Positions 25,603-34,216 of a stretch of 64,000 nucleotides of DNA are shown one piece after another. Each line of letters begins with the position of its first letter. The first letter of the stretch is position 1. The stretch is from WTGU01 sp965200925 (GTDB taxonomy: Bacteria > Pseudomonadota > Alphaproteobacteria > UBA828), in contig OZ241738.1 of assembly GCA_965200925.1 (NCBI GenBank), positions 2,728,001-2,792,000 on the forward strand. Direction: 5' to 3'. The notes below the pieces were generated by a model. It ran no database searches and was not told the DNA's origin. It saw nothing but the letters and a program-made list of their open reading frames with translations. A program made the position numbers and the translations under genes.

Positions 25603-26580
25603 TCATGCACCTGGTAGCCAGCGGCTGATGAGGGTAAGGCAGTAGAGGCGGAAGGTCGAAAAGTACGTTTGCCGGTAAACGCCGGACGCCAGCAACCCCT
25701 TGAGTTGGATAAATGGGTTGGACCGTAGAACCAGGCCGAATGCGTCCAATCTGTTGCGATTGTGAGGGGTAAGCACATGTCTTGCTTGTTGCAAGGCTTC
25801 GATGTTTGCCCTTCTGCAACTCTTAAAGCTGCCGCTCGCTACGTGTTTCCATAATCGTTTGTATCTGTCCAGCAGACTTGTATATGTGCTTGTAGCGTTT
25901 TTATCGTGGATTCTATAAAGCACATATGGCTTGGAGTCGTAATGGACACTCCCTTCCGCTCCGGAAACGACCAAATAAACCCACCAATCGAATAGCGGTA
26001 TATCTTTGATCTTTGCTTCACATAGAAGCGTTCGCGCCGCGTGATTGATGACCGATGTATGGCCGGAGGCGAGATTCTGAACCAAAGCATGTTGGAAGCT
26101 TGGTTTCCTGCGATCAAAGGCTGGTGTCATGCCGAATGGTTTGCCGTTCATGTCTGCCAGATCCGACCTTCCGGTGTAGAGCGCGGGCTTGCATGACGGA
26201 ATAGCTTTCAAAATTTCGATGGCGCGTGAGAGTTTGTCGGGTTTCCAAATGTCGTCCTGGTCTGCAAAAGCATAGTAGTCAGCTTGGATGCTTTGATTGA
26301 AGATCATGGAGAGAAAGTTGGCAGAAGCTCCCCACTCCCCCCCCCCCCGACACGGACCTCGGAGCACGGTAAAGCGATTGAAGTTCGGGGCGTAATCATT
26401 GAGAATGCGCCCTATCTCGGGAGTGTCGCAATCACGCGATATCCACAATTCGATGTTGGGGTAATGCTGGTCACGGATAGACGCCAGCTGTTCGGCCAGG
26501 AAGCGGGCATCCTTGTAGCTCGCCATCAGCACTGCGATCCGAAGCGGCGTCGATTCATCAGCGGGGAGGATTGCGTTCAT
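25603..26580 (-). CDS. Family 2 glycosyltransferase (rhamnosyltransferase-like) with a 12-G coding tract
   Basis: The 325-residue protein has a GT-A nucleotide-binding fold. AVLMASYKDARFLAEQLASI is the N-terminal strand-loop, FADQDDIWKPDKL supplies the DXD-type metal site, and SGHTSVINHAARTL with FDWWVYLV is typical of polysaccharide rhamnosyltransferases. It should add a sugar to a cell-surface polysaccharide on the cytoplasmic side of the membrane. Base composition is clearly lower in GC than its neighbours, suggesting transfer. Codons 78-82 (R-G-G-G-E) are encoded by an uninterrupted run of 12 G, a potential phase-variation switch. It stands alone, bounded by dispersed repeats. Confidence 0.85.
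   Translation of the reverse strand: MNAILPADESTPLRIAVLMASYKDARFLAEQLASIRDQHYPNIELWISRDCDTPEIGRILNDYAPNFNRFTVLRGPCRGGGEWGASANFLSMIFNQSIQADYYAFADQDDIWKPDKLSRAIEILKAIPSCKPALYTGRSDLADMNGKPFGMTPAFDRRKPSFQHALVQNLASGHTSVINHAARTLLCEAKIKDIPLFDWWVYLVVSGAEGSVHYDSKPYVLYRIHDKNATSTYTSLLDRYKRLWKHVASGSFKSCRRANIEALQQARHVLTPHNRNRLDAFGLVLRSNPFIQLKGLLASGVYRQTYFSTFRLYCLTLISRWLPGA
26337..26348 (-). repeat. 12-G homopolymer inside the glycosyltransferase gene
   Basis: Twelve consecutive C on the plus strand (G on the coding strand) lie at codons 78-82. The current length keeps the gene in frame. Gain or loss of one base would truncate the protein shortly after. Confidence 0.9.
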
Positions 26581-26622
26581 CTCGGTGTCTGCTGTGTGCG
26601 TCTGCCGTAGCGCGTCGGGCCC

Positions 26623-26733
26623 CGGCGGCCGGCTGTCACGCGATACCGCCTATGGAGAGGCTGCTTTTCGATCCGGCGTATGATGCCGGAAGTAGAGCAG
26701 CGCCGCAACCGATCGCGGCGCGGTCAGCGGCCG
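26623..26733. repeat. Dispersed repeat, fullest copy (about 110 bp)
   Basis: It begins with the 22-mer shared with 24946-24967, continues with TATGGAGAGGCT, and then has the segment shared with 25358-25427, including GCCGCAACCGATCG. It lies about 40 bases upstream of the glycosyltransferase start. The two halves found separately near 25 kb are contiguous here. Confidence 0.65.
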
Positions 26734-26756
26734 GACGGGGTGCGCCCGGTGCCGGG

Positions 26757-28436
26757 TCAGCGCGTGCCGATTCTTCCCTCGCCGATGCGGCCCAGGGCGG
26801 CGTTCATGAGGATGACCGGACCGGCGCCGGCGAGCACGATGAACAGCGCCGGGGTCGCCGCCTGCTCCAGGCGCTCGTCCTTGGCCAGCTGGTAGACGTG
26901 CGTTGCCAATGTCTCGAATCCGAACGGGCGGAGGATCAAGGTCATGGGCAATTCCTTCATCACGTCCACGAACACGAGGAGGCCACCGGCGAGAAAGGAA
27001 GTCCCGAGGAGCGGCGCCGTCACGCGGAAGAGATTGGCGGCGGGGCCGCGCCCGAGCGTGCGGCCCACTTCCATCACGTCGGGCGGCAGGCGTTCGCGCC
27101 CCGAGGCGAGCGCGCCATGGCCGATCGCCTGGAAGCGGACCACGCAGGCGAACAGCACCAAGCCAATCCCGCCGGTCAGGAAGCCGCCAAATGGGAGGCC
27201 CGCCATGCCGGAAATCAAGCCTTCCAGCCCGCGGTCCACCGCCCCGGCGAAGGTGACGACGCCGATCGCGAGGATCGGGCCGGGGAAGGCGTAGCCGGTG
27301 GAGGCGAGGCCGACAAGCGCCTTGAACGGGCGGCCGGTGCGGTCGCCCGCGGCGGCGACCGTCAGGGCGGCGGCGGCCATCACCAGCGCGGCGACGGCGA
27401 GCGCAACCAGGACCGAGTTGAGCGAGACGGCGAAGACCTCTCCATAGTCGGGCGCGCCGGGGCCACTCACCGCGAAGCGCAGAAGGACGCCGACCGGGAT
27501 CAGGAAGCCGATCGTCACCGGCACCAGGCAGACGACGAGGCAGGCGGCCGATGCCGCCCGACCGGCGCGAACAGGCGGCAGGCTGACGACTCGCGCACCC
27601 GTATCGACGTAGCGCCGCCGGCGGCGGGATAGAATTTCCAGCGCCAGCATCGCGATCACGAACAGGAAGGTCAGAGAGGCGATCTGTCCGGCCGCGGGCA
27701 GGCTGTTCATGCCGAGCCAGACGTTGACGATGCCGAGGGTCAGCGTCTCCAGGGAGAAGTATTCGACCGTGCCGAAATCCGACGCCGTCTCCATCAGGAC
27801 GAGGGCCAGCCCGGCCGCGATCGCCGGCCGGGCCAGCGGCAGGCCCACCCTGCGGAAGAGGCTGCGGTCGTGGACCCGCGCGACTTCGAACAACGAATGG
27901 GGCGTCAGCTTGAAGGCCGCGCGCGCCATCATGTAGACGTAAGGGTAGAGCACGGCGCCCATCACCAGGACGGCGCCGCCCATGGAGCGGATTTCAGGAA
28001 ACCAGTAGTCTCGGCTCGTCCGCCAGCCGAAGGCGTCGCGCAGCGCGCTCTGCACCGGACCGGCATAGTCGAGGAAGTCCGTGTAGACGTAGGCGACGAT
28101 ATAGGCCGGTACAGCGAAGGGCAGGACGAGCATCCATTCGAGGAGGCGGCGGCCGAAGAAATCGTAGCGCGTCACCACCCACGCCGTACTCACGCCGAAC
28201 GCGAGGCCGAGGCCGCCGACGCCTGCCATGAGGACGAGCGTGTTGGCGACGTAGCGGGGCAGCACCGTCTCGGAGAGGTGCCCCCAGAGACCCCCGCTGT
28301 CTCCGGACGCGGCGGCGAAGACGGCGAGGACCGGCGCCAGCAGGACCAGCGCCAGGACCAACGCGGCGGCCGACCAGCGGCTCGGCCGCGCGAAGGGCAG
28401 GCGGCACCGGAGCGCCGCCACCGTGAGTCCTACCAC
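26757..28436 (-). CDS. fbpB: Ferric iron ABC transporter, fused two-domain permease
   Basis: The 559-residue protein has about twelve transmembrane helices in two halves, each with an EAA-type loop that contacts the ATPase (EVARVHDRSLFRRVGLPLARPAI in the first, EVGRTLGRGPAANLFRVTAPLL in the second). PFAVPAYIVAY and DFGTVEYF are typical of FbpB/AfuB/SfuB permeases. Together with the upstream binding protein it forms an Fe3+ importer. The start overlaps the end of fbpA by seven bases, so translation is coupled. No ATPase (fbpC) gene follows; it must be encoded elsewhere or be shared. Confidence 0.9.
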   Translation of the reverse strand: MVGLTVAALRCRLPFARPSRWSAAALVLALVLLAPVLAVFAAASGDSGGLWGHLSETVLPRYVANTLVLMAGVGGLGLAFGVSTAWVVTRYDFFGRRLLEWMLVLPFAVPAYIVAYVYTDFLDYAGPVQSALRDAFGWRTSRDYWFPEIRSMGGAVLVMGAVLYPYVYMMARAAFKLTPHSLFEVARVHDRSLFRRVGLPLARPAIAAGLALVLMETASDFGTVEYFSLETLTLGIVNVWLGMNSLPAAGQIASLTFLFVIAMLALEILSRRRRRYVDTGARVVSLPPVRAGRAASAACLVVCLVPVTIGFLIPVGVLLRFAVSGPGAPDYGEVFAVSLNSVLVALAVAALVMAAAALTVAAAGDRTGRPFKALVGLASTGYAFPGPILAIGVVTFAGAVDRGLEGLISGMAGLPFGGFLTGGIGLVLFACVVRFQAIGHGALASGRERLPPDVMEVGRTLGRGPAANLFRVTAPLLGTSFLAGGLLVFVDVMKELPMTLILRPFGFETLATHVYQLAKDERLEQAATPALFIVLAGAGPVILMNAALGRIGEGRIGTR

Positions 28437-29530
28437 CCGGTCCGGTCAATCACCCTCTGCGCCGCCGGCGAGAGTTCCGCGATGCGTGCGATCGGCAGCG
28501 AGTCTTCCTTGAAATCTCCCCAGGAGCGGACCTCCGGGGAGGCCGTGACGGCGGGATTCACCGGATACTCGTAGTTGACCGCGCCGTAGATGGACTGCGC
28601 CGTCTCGCCGGCGAGGAACTCCAGGAACCGCACCGCGGTGTCCTTGTTGCTGGAGTACCTGGCGACGCCGCCGCCCGAGATGTTGATATGGGTGCCGCGA
28701 TCGTCCTGATTGGGGAAGACGATCCCGACGTTCTCCACCCACCCGCGCTGTTCGGGGATGCCGGAATGGGCGAGCTTCCCGAAATAGTAGCTGTTGATCA
28801 GGGCCATGTCGCAGACGCCCTCGTGGATCGCCTTGACCTGCGCCCGGTCGTTGCCCTGGGGGCGCCGCGCCAGGTTGGCGACCAGGCCGCGCGCCCAGGC
28901 CTCGGCCTTCGCCTCGCCGTGGGCGGCGATCATCGAGGCCATGAGGGCGCGGTTGTAGACGTGGCTGCCGGGGCGCGTGCAGAGGCGTCCGGCCCATTTC
29001 GGATCTGCCAGGTCCTCGTAGCGGGTGATCTCGCCTTGGGCGACCCGCTCCCTGGAGACGGCGATGACCCGCGCGCGCTTCGAGAAGCCGAACCAGCGCT
29101 TCGCCGGATCCCGCAGGTGAGCCGGGATGCCGTCGGCCAAGGTCGCCGACTCCACCGGGGTCAGGAGGGCCTCCTCCGCATAGACGCTCAGGCGGCCGAT
29201 GTCGACGGTCAGCACCACGTCCGCCGGGCTGTTCCTGTGCTCGGCCTTGAGCCGCTGGACGAGGCCCTTGGAGGCGTAGACGACGTTTACCGGAACGCCG
29301 GTCTCGGCGGTGAAAGCGGTGAGAACCGGCTCGATGAGGAAGGGCTGCCGATGCGAATAGAGGTTGAGCGCCTCGCCCGCGCCGACGCTCCCGGCGGTGC
29401 CGGCGAAGGTCGTCAAGGCGACCAGAACGCCGAGCCGGACGAGTCGCCCCGTCCTCACGCGGTGGCCCCGCGCCGGTGCCACAGGCGCGTTCGCGACATG
29501 GCCGTCGCCCTTGTCTCTCTCCGGATGCAT
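28430..29530 (-). CDS. fbpA: Ferric iron ABC transporter, periplasmic binding protein
   Basis: The 366-residue protein has a long N-terminal basic region and a hydrophobic signal segment ending near ALTTFAGTAGSVGAGEA, followed by LNLYSHRQPFLIEPVL, the standard opening of FbpA/FutA mature proteins. INSYYFGKL supplies the paired tyrosines that bind Fe3+. It should act in the periplasm and deliver iron to FbpB. ATG 29530 is chosen over upstream in-frame codons because those run through the Fur-like site. A candidate Fur site lies 26 bases upstream of the start, so iron repression is expected. Confidence 0.9.
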   Translation of the reverse strand: MHPERDKGDGHVANAPVAPARGHRVRTGRLVRLGVLVALTTFAGTAGSVGAGEALNLYSHRQPFLIEPVLTAFTAETGVPVNVVYASKGLVQRLKAEHRNSPADVVLTVDIGRLSVYAEEALLTPVESATLADGIPAHLRDPAKRWFGFSKRARVIAVSRERVAQGEITRYEDLADPKWAGRLCTRPGSHVYNRALMASMIAAHGEAKAEAWARGLVANLARRPQGNDRAQVKAIHEGVCDMALINSYYFGKLAHSGIPEQRGWVENVGIVFPNQDDRGTHINISGGGVARYSSNKDTAVRFLEFLAGETAQSIYGAVNYEYPVNPAVTASPEVRSWGDFKEDSLPIARIAELSPAAQRVIDRTGW

Positions 29531-29555
29531 GATGCCTTCTCCTTCCGACGAAACA

Positions 29556-29572
29556 GTGAGAACGATTTGCAT
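29556..29572. promoter_or_regulatory. Candidate Fur-family binding site upstream of fbpA
   Basis: GTGAGAACGATTTGCAT resembles Fur operators of the form TGAGAAT-G-ATTTGCA with one or two changes. Its place 26-42 bases before the fbpA start codon fits repression of iron uptake by iron-loaded Fur. The same site could also affect the divergent glycosyltransferase gene that starts at 29744. No footprint evidence; prediction by eye. Confidence 0.5.
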
Positions 29573-29743
29573 CCGCACCATACATCGGCGCGCACCACGG
29601 GCGCTACAAAAATTCGGCGCTGCCGGCCGGAGCGGCGGCCCATGAGGCGCGCCGCGCGCGTTTCTCCGCTACTGTGGCGTTTCTGGTACGGACGAGGCGC
29701 GAGCGGCGCAAACCCGCCGCGTTTCGCGGTCGGGACCGCAACG

Positions 29744-30949
29744 ATGAAAGTCGCCATCCTCAACGAGAAGTACCATCCCCACGTCTCCGGCGGTGCCGAG
29801 AAATCGGTCAAGATCCTCGTCGACGCCCTGGCCGGGCGCGGGGCGGAGCCGGAAGTCGTCACATCGAGCCCCGACCCGGCGGGGAGGACGGACCGGGTGG
29901 ACGGCATCCGCGTTCACTATCTGGCGGCGCGGAACTTCTTCTGGCCGTTCGACGGCAAGGAGCGCGGGCGCTGGAAGATGTGGCTTTCCCACGCGCGTGA
30001 CGCGGTCAACCTGCCGATGGCGGGCGCCGTCGCCCGCGCGCTCGACGGGATGGGCGCGGACCTCGTCCACACCAACAACCTGAGCGGCCTCGGCCTGCTG
30101 GCTTGGCGCGCGGCGAAGGCGCGGTCCCTGCCGGTCGTCCACACCTTGCGGGATCACTTCCTCATGTGCCCCTTTTCCGCGCGCTACCGGAACGGGCGGA
30201 TCTGCGGGCGGACCTGTCCCGGGTGCGTTCCGTTCGCCCTGGGTGCCCGCCGCCTGTCGCGATCGGTGGACGCCGTCGTGGGCAACAGCCGCGATATCCT
30301 CGACCGGCATCTGCGGGCCGGCTACTTCGCGCCCGCCGCGCGACGGGCCGTCGTCTACAACGCCTCCCGGATTCGCGCGGCGGACGGGGCGGCGGAACCT
30401 CGCCCCGACGTCGTGACTCTCGCCTTTCTCGGGCGCGTGGCGCCCGAGAAGGGCATCGAGTCCCTGCTGGAATCAACGCGCCGCCTGCCGCTTGGCGGGT
30501 GGGCGCTGCTGATCGCGGGCGACGGCAAGGACGCCTACGTCTCGCACCTGAAGAGCCGGTTCGACGCGCCCGGCATTCGCTGGCTGGGCTGGGTTGAGCC
30601 GCGCCGGGTCTATCGCGACGCCGACTGGGTGGTGGTCCCGTCGCTCTGGCACGAACCCCTGCCGCGGGCCATCCTGGAGGCGCACGCCTGCGGGGTTCCG
30701 GTCGTGGCCTCCGACCGCGGCGGCAACCCGGAAGTCGTCCGCCACGGGGAGACGGGCTTGCTGTACGATCCCGGCGAGGCGGGCGCGCTGGCTTCCGCCC
30801 TCGCCCGCGCGGTGGCCGGGGAACCGTCGGCGGCCGCGCTTGCCGGTGCCTGCCGCGCGGCCGGCGCCCAGTTCCGGCCGGACCGTCTCGCCGAACGCTA
30901 TCTCGAGATCTATCGGCAGGCGCTCGCCGACGCACGGCGCCCCACGTGA
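29744..30949 (+). CDS. Family 4 glycosyltransferase
   Basis: The 401-residue protein has two Rossmann domains (GT-B). The first contains KYHPHVSGGAEKSV, the glycine-rich acceptor loop, and HTLRDHFLMCPF. The second contains FLGRVAPEKGIESLL and PSLWHEPLPRAILEAHACGVPVV, the E(x7)E region that binds the nucleotide sugar. GRICGRTCPGC adds a cysteine cluster seen in some family members of unknown use. It likely transfers a sugar to a lipid-linked or surface glycan in the cytoplasm. It is divergent from the iron transporter and not part of a sugar cluster. Confidence 0.88.
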   Translation: MKVAILNEKYHPHVSGGAEKSVKILVDALAGRGAEPEVVTSSPDPAGRTDRVDGIRVHYLAARNFFWPFDGKERGRWKMWLSHARDAVNLPMAGAVARALDGMGADLVHTNNLSGLGLLAWRAAKARSLPVVHTLRDHFLMCPFSARYRNGRICGRTCPGCVPFALGARRLSRSVDAVVGNSRDILDRHLRAGYFAPAARRAVVYNASRIRAADGAAEPRPDVVTLAFLGRVAPEKGIESLLESTRRLPLGGWALLIAGDGKDAYVSHLKSRFDAPGIRWLGWVEPRRVYRDADWVVVPSLWHEPLPRAILEAHACGVPVVASDRGGNPEVVRHGETGLLYDPGEAGALASALARAVAGEPSAAALAGACRAAGAQFRPDRLAERYLEIYRQALADARRPT

Positions 30950-31019
30950 CCGGGCCGGAAGCGCGATCTTTTCGCCGTCGGGCGGAGTGCGTATAAGGCA
31001 GGAAGGAGACCGGGGAGAC

Positions 31020-31832
31020 GTGAACCCGCGCACCGACGCCCAACGCAGGCTCGATCATCCGCTGGGCCGCGCGCTCGCGCGCCTGAAGCGCCGTCCGTTC
31101 GCCGCGGCCCTGCTGTCCTCCGCCGGCCTCGTGCTCGGCACGCTTCGCGATCTGGCGCCCATCGTTGCGGTGATCGGGGTCTTCCAGCTCCTGGTCCTGC
31201 GCCAGCCCTTTCCCGCTCTCGGCGACGTCCTGGGCGGGCTGGTCTTCGTGATGGTGGGGCTCGCGCTCTTCGTCAAAGGGCTGGAGATGGGCCTCTTCCC
31301 GCTCGGCGAGGGCTTGGCCCAGGGGTTCGCTCACAAGGGCAGCCTGGTCTGGCTGCTCGCCTTCGCCTTCGCCCTGGGGTTCGGGACGACCGTCGCCGAG
31401 CCCGCCCTGATCGCCGTCTCCGGCGAGGCCGCGCGCAGCGCCGCCGAAGCCGGGGTCATCGCCGGGGACGACGGCGCCCGCGACTCCTACGCCTTCGGCC
31501 TTCGCTACACCGTCGCCGGCGCCGTCGGGGTCGGGATCACCCTCGGCGTGATCCGCATCCTCAAGGGCTGGCCGCTCCATTACTGGATCATCGGCGGCTA
31601 TGTCCTCGCGGTCGGCCTGACCTTCCTGGCGCCGGACGAGATCGTCGGGATCGCCTACGATTCGGGCGGCGTCACCACTTCCACCATCACCGTGCCGATG
31701 GTGACCGCGCTCGGCGTCGGCTTGGCCACGGCGATTCGCGGGCGCAACCCGTTGATCGACGGCTTCGGCCTCATCGCCTTCGCCAGCCTGACGCCGATCG
31801 TCTTCGTGCTGATCTACGGCATGGTGACCTGA
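31020..31832 (+). CDS. DUF1538 membrane protein, first of a pair
   Basis: The 270-residue protein has about seven hydrophobic segments. Two conserved blocks stand out: LGFGTTVAEPAL in the middle and AYDSGGVTTSTITVP in the last third. Both recur in the next gene, identifying the DUF1538 family. Conserved polar motifs of this kind inside membrane helices suggest a transport path. The GTG start is preceded by AGGAGACCGGGGAG. The gene heads a tight cluster of DUF1538, DUF1538, PII-like and CBS genes, so the product is probably one half of a heteromeric transporter whose activity is controlled by small-molecule sensors. Confidence 0.85.
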   Translation: MNPRTDAQRRLDHPLGRALARLKRRPFAAALLSSAGLVLGTLRDLAPIVAVIGVFQLLVLRQPFPALGDVLGGLVFVMVGLALFVKGLEMGLFPLGEGLAQGFAHKGSLVWLLAFAFALGFGTTVAEPALIAVSGEAARSAAEAGVIAGDDGARDSYAFGLRYTVAGAVGVGITLGVIRILKGWPLHYWIIGGYVLAVGLTFLAPDEIVGIAYDSGGVTTSTITVPMVTALGVGLATAIRGRNPLIDGFGLIAFASLTPIVFVLIYGMVT

Positions 31833-31842
31833 GCGCGGCGCG

Positions 31843-32619
31843 ATGGAACTGATCGCCCTCGTCCCGCAGGTGGGCCTCGCGACGCTGCGCGATGTGGCCC
31901 CGCTGGCCGGCCTGGTGCTGTTCTTCCAGATCGCCGCCTTGCGCAAGCGGCCGGCCAATCTCCACCGGGTGGTCGCGGGTTTCGCCTGCGTCGTGGTCGG
32001 GCTCGTCCTGTTCCTCATCGGGCTCGAACACGCGCTCTTCCCCCTCGGCCGGACGATGGCCGACCAGCTGACCGACCCGGCCTTCCTCGGCCTCGCGGCC
32101 GGCGCCACGGCCCACTGGCTGGACTACGGCTGGGTCTACGCCTTCGCCGCGGCCGTCGGGTTCGGGACCACGATCGCGGAACCGTCGTTGATGGCGGTCG
32201 CGGACAAGGCCGGCCGTATTTCGGGCGGGGCGATCAGGCCCTGGGGCCTGCGCGTCGCGGTCGCCGTCGGCGTCGCGGTCGGCGTCGGGCTCGGGGCCGT
32301 CCGCATCGTCACGGGGCTGCCGCTCCACTATCTCATCATGGCCGGTTACTTCATCGTGATCGTCCAGACGATCTTCGCCGCGCGCGCCGTCGTGCCGCTC
32401 GCCTACGATTCCGGCGGTGTCACGAGCTCGACCGTGACCGTGCCGCTGGTCGCCGCGCTGGGCCTGGGCCTCGCCGCCAACGTGCCCGGCCGCAGCCAGC
32501 TGATCGACGGCTTCGGCCTCATCGCGCTGGCTTGCGTCTTTGCCATCATCGCGGTCCTGGGTTACGCCCAGCTGTCGTCGGCGCTGGAAGCCGCACGCCG
32601 GCGCCGGCGGCCAACGTGA
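31843..32619 (+). CDS. DUF1538 membrane protein, second of a pair
   Basis: The 258-residue protein repeats the layout of its upstream neighbour: FGTTIAEPSL in the middle and AYDSGGVTSSTVTVP near the C-terminus, each inside or beside hydrophobic helices. It lacks the long polar N-terminus of the first protein. The ten-base gap to the upstream stop and the shared motifs indicate gene duplication and a joint complex. In some bacteria the two halves are fused in one chain, as far as I recall, which supports a pseudo-dimeric membrane unit. The transported substrate is unknown. Confidence 0.85.
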   Translation: MELIALVPQVGLATLRDVAPLAGLVLFFQIAALRKRPANLHRVVAGFACVVVGLVLFLIGLEHALFPLGRTMADQLTDPAFLGLAAGATAHWLDYGWVYAFAAAVGFGTTIAEPSLMAVADKAGRISGGAIRPWGLRVAVAVGVAVGVGLGAVRIVTGLPLHYLIMAGYFIVIVQTIFAARAVVPLAYDSGGVTSSTVTVPLVAALGLGLAANVPGRSQLIDGFGLIALACVFAIIAVLGYAQLSSALEAARRRRRPT

Positions 32620-32632
32620 GGAGGACTGGACG

Positions 32633-32983
32633 ATGCGCTTCAAACTGATCATGGCGCTGGTGGACGAGAACGAAACCGATTCCGTCCTCGACGCCGGGCG
32701 CCGCGCCGGCGCGACCGGCGCCACCATCGTCACGAGCTGCCGCGGCGAGGGCCTGCACCCGGGGAAGACCTTCCTCGGCTTGAGCCTGACGGGCCAGAGG
32801 AGCATCCTCCTGTTCCTCGTAGAAGAGCACGTGGCGCGCACCGTCCTGGAGGAGATCGCGACGGTGGGCGCCTTCGAGGAGAAATCGGGCTCCGGGATCG
32901 CGTTCCAGATCGCGATCGAGGACGCGGTCGGCCTTTCCCACCAGATCGCCGAGATCAAACACGAGATCGAGGATCGGATATGA
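32633..32983 (+). CDS. PII-like signalling protein
   Basis: The 116-residue protein has the ferredoxin-like fold pattern of the PII superfamily, with KLIMALVDENETDSVLDAGRR at the N-terminus and GSGIAFQIAIEDAVG near the C-terminus, where classical PII has its nucleotide loop. The T-loop region (about residues 36-52) lacks the uridylylated Tyr of GlnB/GlnK, so it is not part of the standard nitrogen cascade. PII-like proteins bind adenine nucleotides, cAMP or bicarbonate and control membrane transporters. Position between the DUF1538 pair and a CBS protein points to that role here. GAGGA precedes the ATG and its stop overlaps the CBS gene. Confidence 0.85.
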   Translation: MRFKLIMALVDENETDSVLDAGRRAGATGATIVTSCRGEGLHPGKTFLGLSLTGQRSILLFLVEEHVARTVLEEIATVGAFEEKSGSGIAFQIAIEDAVGLSHQIAEIKHEIEDRI

Positions 32984-33438
32984 CGCGGAACGCGAATGCC
33001 GTCGCCACGCCGCCGGCTGCGAAATTCAACACGGTGCGTGACGTGATGACGCCGATGCCGGTCCCGATCGACGGCTTGGCGACCGTCCGCGAAGCGCTCG
33101 ACCGGATGCGCGAGAACCAGGTGCGGTCGCTCGTCATCCAGCGGCGCCGTCCCGGCGACGAATACGGCATCGTCGTCGTCTCTGACATCGCCAACAAGGT
33201 GATCGCCCGCAACCGATCGCCCGACCGGGTCAACGTCTACGAGATCATGTCCAAGCCGGTGCTCACCGTGAACGCCGACATGGAGATCAAATACGCGATC
33301 CGGCTTCTCGGCCGCTTCGGGCTGTCGCGGGGCGTGGTGATCGACAGGAACGAGGCGGTCGGCTTCGTCACCCTGACGGACATGGTCTTCCGCTTTTACG
33401 ACCACGAAGAAAACCGGCGGAAGACGACGGGCGGGTAG
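32980..33438 (+). CDS. Tandem CBS-domain protein
   Basis: The 152-residue protein consists of two CBS motifs: TVRDVMTPMPVPIDGLATVREAL through IVVVSDIANKVI (about residues 18-72), and VYEIMSKPVLTVNADMEIKYAI through GFVTLTDMVFRF (about residues 85-142). CBS pairs bind AMP, ATP or related ligands and gate transporters or enzymes. The ATG overlaps the PII-like stop in ATGA. It closes the four-gene cassette and likely adds energy-charge sensing to the membrane pair. Confidence 0.9.
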   Translation: MTRNANAVATPPAAKFNTVRDVMTPMPVPIDGLATVREALDRMRENQVRSLVIQRRRPGDEYGIVVVSDIANKVIARNRSPDRVNVYEIMSKPVLTVNADMEIKYAIRLLGRFGLSRGVVIDRNEAVGFVTLTDMVFRFYDHEENRRKTTGG

Positions 33439-33442
33439 GGCG

Positions 33443-34216
33443 GTGGCTGCGCCGGCCGCCATGCCCAGGGCGGCGCTGGTCACCGGTGGTGCGGCGCGGA
33501 TCGGCCGCGCGATCGCCCTGGCGCTGGCGCGCGACGGTTGGGCGGTCGCCGTGCACCACCGCGATTCGGGAGCCGCCGCCCTGGCGCTGGTCGCCGCGAT
33601 CGAGGAAGGCGGCGGCCGCGCCGTGGCGCTGCGGGCGGACTTCATGGAGGAGGCTCAGGTCGAGGGCTTGGTCGGGCAGGCGGGCGCGGCGCTGGGGCCG
33701 CTCGGCTGCCTCGTCAACAACGCCGCCGTCTTCGAGTACGACGACATCGGCGGCGCCGACCGGGGGAGCTGGACGCGCCACATGGCGGTCAATTTGCGCG
33801 CCCCGTTCGTCCTCACCCAGGCGTTCGCGGCCGCCCTGCCCGAGCGGGCGCAGGGCTGCGTCGTCAACCTCATCGACCAGCGGGTGTGGAACCTGACGCC
33901 GCATTTCGTGTCCTACACGCTGAGCAAGACCGGCCTCTGGACGCTCACCCGGACGGCCGCCCTCGCCCTCGCCCCGCGCATCCGGGTGAACGCCATCGGC
34001 CCCGGGCCGGTGCTGCCCAGCACCCGCCAGAGCGCCGTGCAGTTCGCGGCGCAATGCGCGCGGACCCCGCTTGGACGCGGCGCGGCGCCGGAGGAAATCT
34101 CCCGCGGCGTGCGGTTCGTCCTCGATTCGCCCGCGCTCACCGGGCAGATGATCGCCCTGGACGGTGGCCAGCATCTCGGCTGGGCGATGCCGCGGGGCGA
34201 GCGGGTCGAGGAATGA
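33443..34216 (+). CDS. Short-chain dehydrogenase, FolM/pteridine reductase-like
   Basis: The 257-residue SDR has the cofactor loop TGGAARIGRAIA, whose Arg in place of the usual second Gly spacing (TGxxxRIG) is the mark of NADPH-dependent pteridine reductases. NNAAVFEYD and the catalytic YTLSK follow in order. FolM reduces dihydromonapterin or dihydrobiopterin. The next gene, overlapping by four bases, is folB (dihydroneopterin aldolase), which strongly supports a pterin substrate. The GTG start at 33443 follows the CBS gene by only four bases, so the cassette and the pterin genes may share a transcript. Confidence 0.82.
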   Translation: MAAPAAMPRAALVTGGAARIGRAIALALARDGWAVAVHHRDSGAAALALVAAIEEGGGRAVALRADFMEEAQVEGLVGQAGAALGPLGCLVNNAAVFEYDDIGGADRGSWTRHMAVNLRAPFVLTQAFAAALPERAQGCVVNLIDQRVWNLTPHFVSYTLSKTGLWTLTRTAALALAPRIRVNAIGPGPVLPSTRQSAVQFAAQCARTPLGRGAAPEEISRGVRFVLDSPALTGQMIALDGGQHLGWAMPRGERVEE

